This document shows positions 62,373-64,000 of a stretch of 64,000 bases of DNA, in pieces. The notes under the pieces are model-generated. The model was given only the letters and a program-made list of their open reading frames with translations. It had not been told where the DNA came from and ran no database searches. Where the stretch lies: the NCBI GenBank assembly GCA_025782575.1, contig JALGYY010000017.1:671892-735891 (forward strand), given 5' to 3'. Numbering within the stretch: position 1 is the stretch's first letter; each line of letters starts with the position of its first letter. The translations under genes and the position numbers were made by a program. The stretch is from a bacterium (GTDB lineage Bacteria > Orphanbacterota > Orphanbacteria > Orphanbacterales > Orphanbacteraceae).

Positions 62373-62510
62373 TTTCATTCTCCTCTTTGAGGGGCTGGGT
62401 CAGGCCCCGTGTTTACTCACGCCTCTGTTCTATTACAAGCGCCGTACCAATCGACCCGAAAAAGAGAAATAAGAACTTAACTCTCTATTCCGCAACACAT
62501 TAGGAAACAG

Positions 62511-62541
62511 AATTCAAAACCGAAGCGACAGTTTGAATTCG
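62511..62541. promoter_or_regulatory. Inverted repeat in the divergent hsp20/beta-helix promoter region
   Basis: GAATTCAAA (62511-62519) and TTTGAATTC (62533-62541) form perfect 9-bp arms spaced 13 nt apart, an arrangement typical of an operator. The 62373-62722 gap otherwise contains no gene. Confidence 0.4.
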
Positions 62542-62722
62542 GATAGGTATGCCATAATGGCGCAACCGTGTTGCCCAATCTGCATTCAACTGTCAATATG
62601 GCCTGTTTTCTGCCGGTTTTGGAATGCGCCTTGACCGGGAACCGGGGCTGGGAGATGATTGTATTAATCTGGTAGGCTGTTCAGAAGAAAACCGACCCTC
62701 CACAAAGGAAATCAATTCAACC

Positions 62723-63754
62723 ATGAAATGCCGCTTGGATCTCGCGCTCACCGTTGCGTTGACAATCTCTTCCGCCACACTCTCCTCACTCTCCTCGGCA
62801 GCCTCGATCGCCGTACCTGGTGACCACAAAACCATCCAGAGCGCTGTGGACTTCGCGTCCCCGGGTGACACCATTATCGTGGGACCCGGAAACTACCTGG
62901 AGAATGTCGTGCTGATCGACAAGACGGATCTCACCCTCATCGGAGAAGAGGGCGCGGAGAACACGATCATTGACGGGGATCAGAAGAGTGCGGCCGTCTC
63001 GATCAATAGCTGCGGCGGAACGACAACCCTGATCGGCTTCACCTTCACTCGCGGGCTGAGCGATGCGAACGGGGGCGGGCTCGCGGCAGAGGCATCAAAC
63101 CTGGCGCTACGTTGGTGTTGGTTTACTGACAACGAAGCAAGCAACGAAGGTGGAGGGGTCGCCCTCATAAACTGCACCGAGTTCAGTGTGCTTAATTGCC
63201 AGTTCCGAGGAAATCGGAGTCAGGCTGCCGCCGGACTCACGATTGTCGGCGGACGAGGTGAGGTGAAGAGCAATCTGTTCTCAGGCAACGACGGGGGCCT
63301 TACTATCGCGTTTTCCTTCAGCCGTTGCCGATTCGAAGGGAATACGGTCGTACGAAACTTATGTACGGGATTCGGTCCCGTGGGATATCTGGTCGGGTTG
63401 GGAGGCGAAATCATCGGCAACACGATTTCCCATAACTCCGGCACGGCGGGAAGCGGTGCGATCACGGCCCAGACAGGCGAGATCAGAATCGAAAGGAATA
63501 TCATCAGCGACAATTCTGACGTATTCGCCTTTCTGATCGACTCCAAAGACAATATGATTTCGGTCGAAGGGAATCTGGTCTGGAAAAATGATGCCGGTGT
63601 GACTACGGGCAATGGGTATGTGCCGCCGCAGATTGAGGCGGACCCGCTGTTCTGTAATGCAAAAAAAGATAACTACCAGCTGAAGGCAGGCTCACCCTGC
63701 CTGGCTAACGATGAGCATGGACTCATCGGTGCTCAGCCGGCCGGCTGCCGGTAG
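62723..63754 (+). CDS. Secreted right-handed parallel beta-helix protein
   Basis: The start is ATG 62723 (MKCRLDLALTVALTISSATLSS), a signal peptide; the track adds 33 codons. AAAGGA is 12 nt upstream, somewhat distant. The 343-aa product shows the beta-helix pattern: IQSAVDFASPGDTIIVGPGNYLENVVL, then coils such as NTIIDGD, GFTFTRG, WFTDNEASNEGGGVAL, CQFRGNRS and IERNIISDN. It is related to pectate-lyase-like/NosD surface proteins. No catalytic acid cluster is clear, so binding rather than cleavage is possible. Confidence 0.83.
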   Translation: MKCRLDLALTVALTISSATLSSLSSAASIAVPGDHKTIQSAVDFASPGDTIIVGPGNYLENVVLIDKTDLTLIGEEGAENTIIDGDQKSAAVSINSCGGTTTLIGFTFTRGLSDANGGGLAAEASNLALRWCWFTDNEASNEGGGVALINCTEFSVLNCQFRGNRSQAAAGLTIVGGRGEVKSNLFSGNDGGLTIAFSFSRCRFEGNTVVRNLCTGFGPVGYLVGLGGEIIGNTISHNSGTAGSGAITAQTGEIRIERNIISDNSDVFAFLIDSKDNMISVEGNLVWKNDAGVTTGNGYVPPQIEADPLFCNAKKDNYQLKAGSPCLANDEHGLIGAQPAGCR

Positions 63755-63783
63755 ATTCTCGCAAGCTCGCTCGATCGGCCCAT

Positions 63784-63873
63784 AGTTCCGGGGACACAAT
63801 ACTTAACTCCGCCAAACGGGGCGTGGGAGTTAAGTATTGTGTCCCCGGAACTTCCACCAGAACTAAATGGGCC
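63784..63873. repeat. REP-like palindromic element, copy 2 (perfect 27-bp arms)
   Basis: Arms at 63784-63810 and 63826-63852 are exact reverse complements (AGTTCCGGGGACACAATA..., ...TATTGTGTCCCCGGAACT) around a 15-nt loop. A trailing CCACCAGAACTAAATGGGC matches copy 1 at 47431. It lies in the gap between the beta-helix gene and a converging gene. Confidence 0.85.
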
Positions 63874-63970
63874 GGCCGAGCGAGCTGGCGAGGAACGACG
63901 AGAGGAGTTCCGCAGCTTCTCTCGTGAGGAGGGTCGCCTCGCAGGGTAGGCCGGGAATGGACATGCTGAT

Positions 63971-64000
63971 CTAGTCGATGTATCCAAGGGCGCGAAGGTT
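63971..64000 (-). CDS. C-terminal end of a minus-strand gene, possibly sulfatase family (partial)
   Basis: On the minus strand the window ends in a frame reading NLRALGYID followed by TAG. The LRXLGYI ending is common at the C-terminus of sulfatases and some TPR proteins. Only nine residues are visible, so the call rests on that motif alone. Confidence 0.3.
   Translation of the reverse strand, partial: NLRALGYID

Noticed and set aside
1-64000. CRISPR arrays and rRNA genes
   Set aside because: No regularly spaced direct repeats and no rRNA-like sequence were seen on reading the window.

Overview
The window looks like a chromosomal piece of a Gram-negative, uncultivated-type bacterium of the FCB superphylum or its neighbours (Krumholzibacteriota, Eisenbacteria or Latescibacteria would fit). 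This placement is inferred from four secreted proteins ending in the FlgD-Ig/type IX-like sorting domain (PNPFNP...SGVYF...K.L.R), multihaem cytochromes with an outer-membrane barrel, abundant lipoproteins, and no Firmicutes- or Actinobacteria-type features. No rRNA is present, so the phylum is not proven. GC is high and TTG/GTG starts are fairly common.

Layout. 1-6.96 kb: an electron-transfer island. A NapC/NirT-type membrane cytochrome (left, truncated by the window) is divergent from a five-gene run encoding a 9-haem lipoprotein, a beta-barrel, a 12-haem cytochrome, a 6-haem lipoprotein and a 4-haem c554-like protein. It resembles a porin-cytochrome conduit. 7.4-12.7 kb: secreted proteins, including an M36-like metalloprotease that ends in a dockerin next to a cohesin-like protein carrying a FlgD-Ig sorting domain. 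12.78-13.0 kb: a small SelW/Rdx-type selenoprotein with an in-frame TGA, missing from the ORF track. 13.06-18.5 kb: a GAPDH paralogue and a very large PPDK-like protein. 18.9-22.2 kb: a matrixin-like protease and a PLP enzyme. 22.4-28.2 kb: a tightly overlapping run of GT2, GtrA, a GT-C membrane protein and a TPR-CHAT peptidase. 28.4-35.3 kb: M1 aminopeptidase, a membrane protein with TPRs, a GH113-like lipoprotein and a secreted FlgD-Ig protein.

35.4-47.2 kb is a housekeeping block on the minus strand: yceD-rpmF-plsX-fabH-fabD-fabG-acpP-fabF-rnc, then a degenerate-looking histidine kinase, then gap-pgk-tpiA-secG-tRNA-Leu. Clear sigma70-type promoters stand before yceD, gap and the tRNA. 47.25-50.3 kb is an accessory patch with a REP-like palindrome, an HNH endonuclease pseudogene (two internal stops) and a truncated homologue facing it tail to tail. 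50.3-60 kb is a minus-strand set of secreted or surface proteins: YugP-type zinc peptidase, PHP metallohydrolase, S55 (SpoIVB-like) protease, beta-propeller protein and an M16 peptidase pair. 60.2-64 kb holds an excisionase-type HTH, an outer-membrane barrel, Hsp20, a beta-helix protein, the second REP-like palindrome and the last codons of a minus-strand gene.

All functional calls come from reading motifs by eye; no database search was run. The items most worth following up are the unannotated selenoprotein with its SECIS-like hairpin, the porin-cytochrome island, the dockerin-protease/cohesin pair, and the glycosylation-CHAT gene run.
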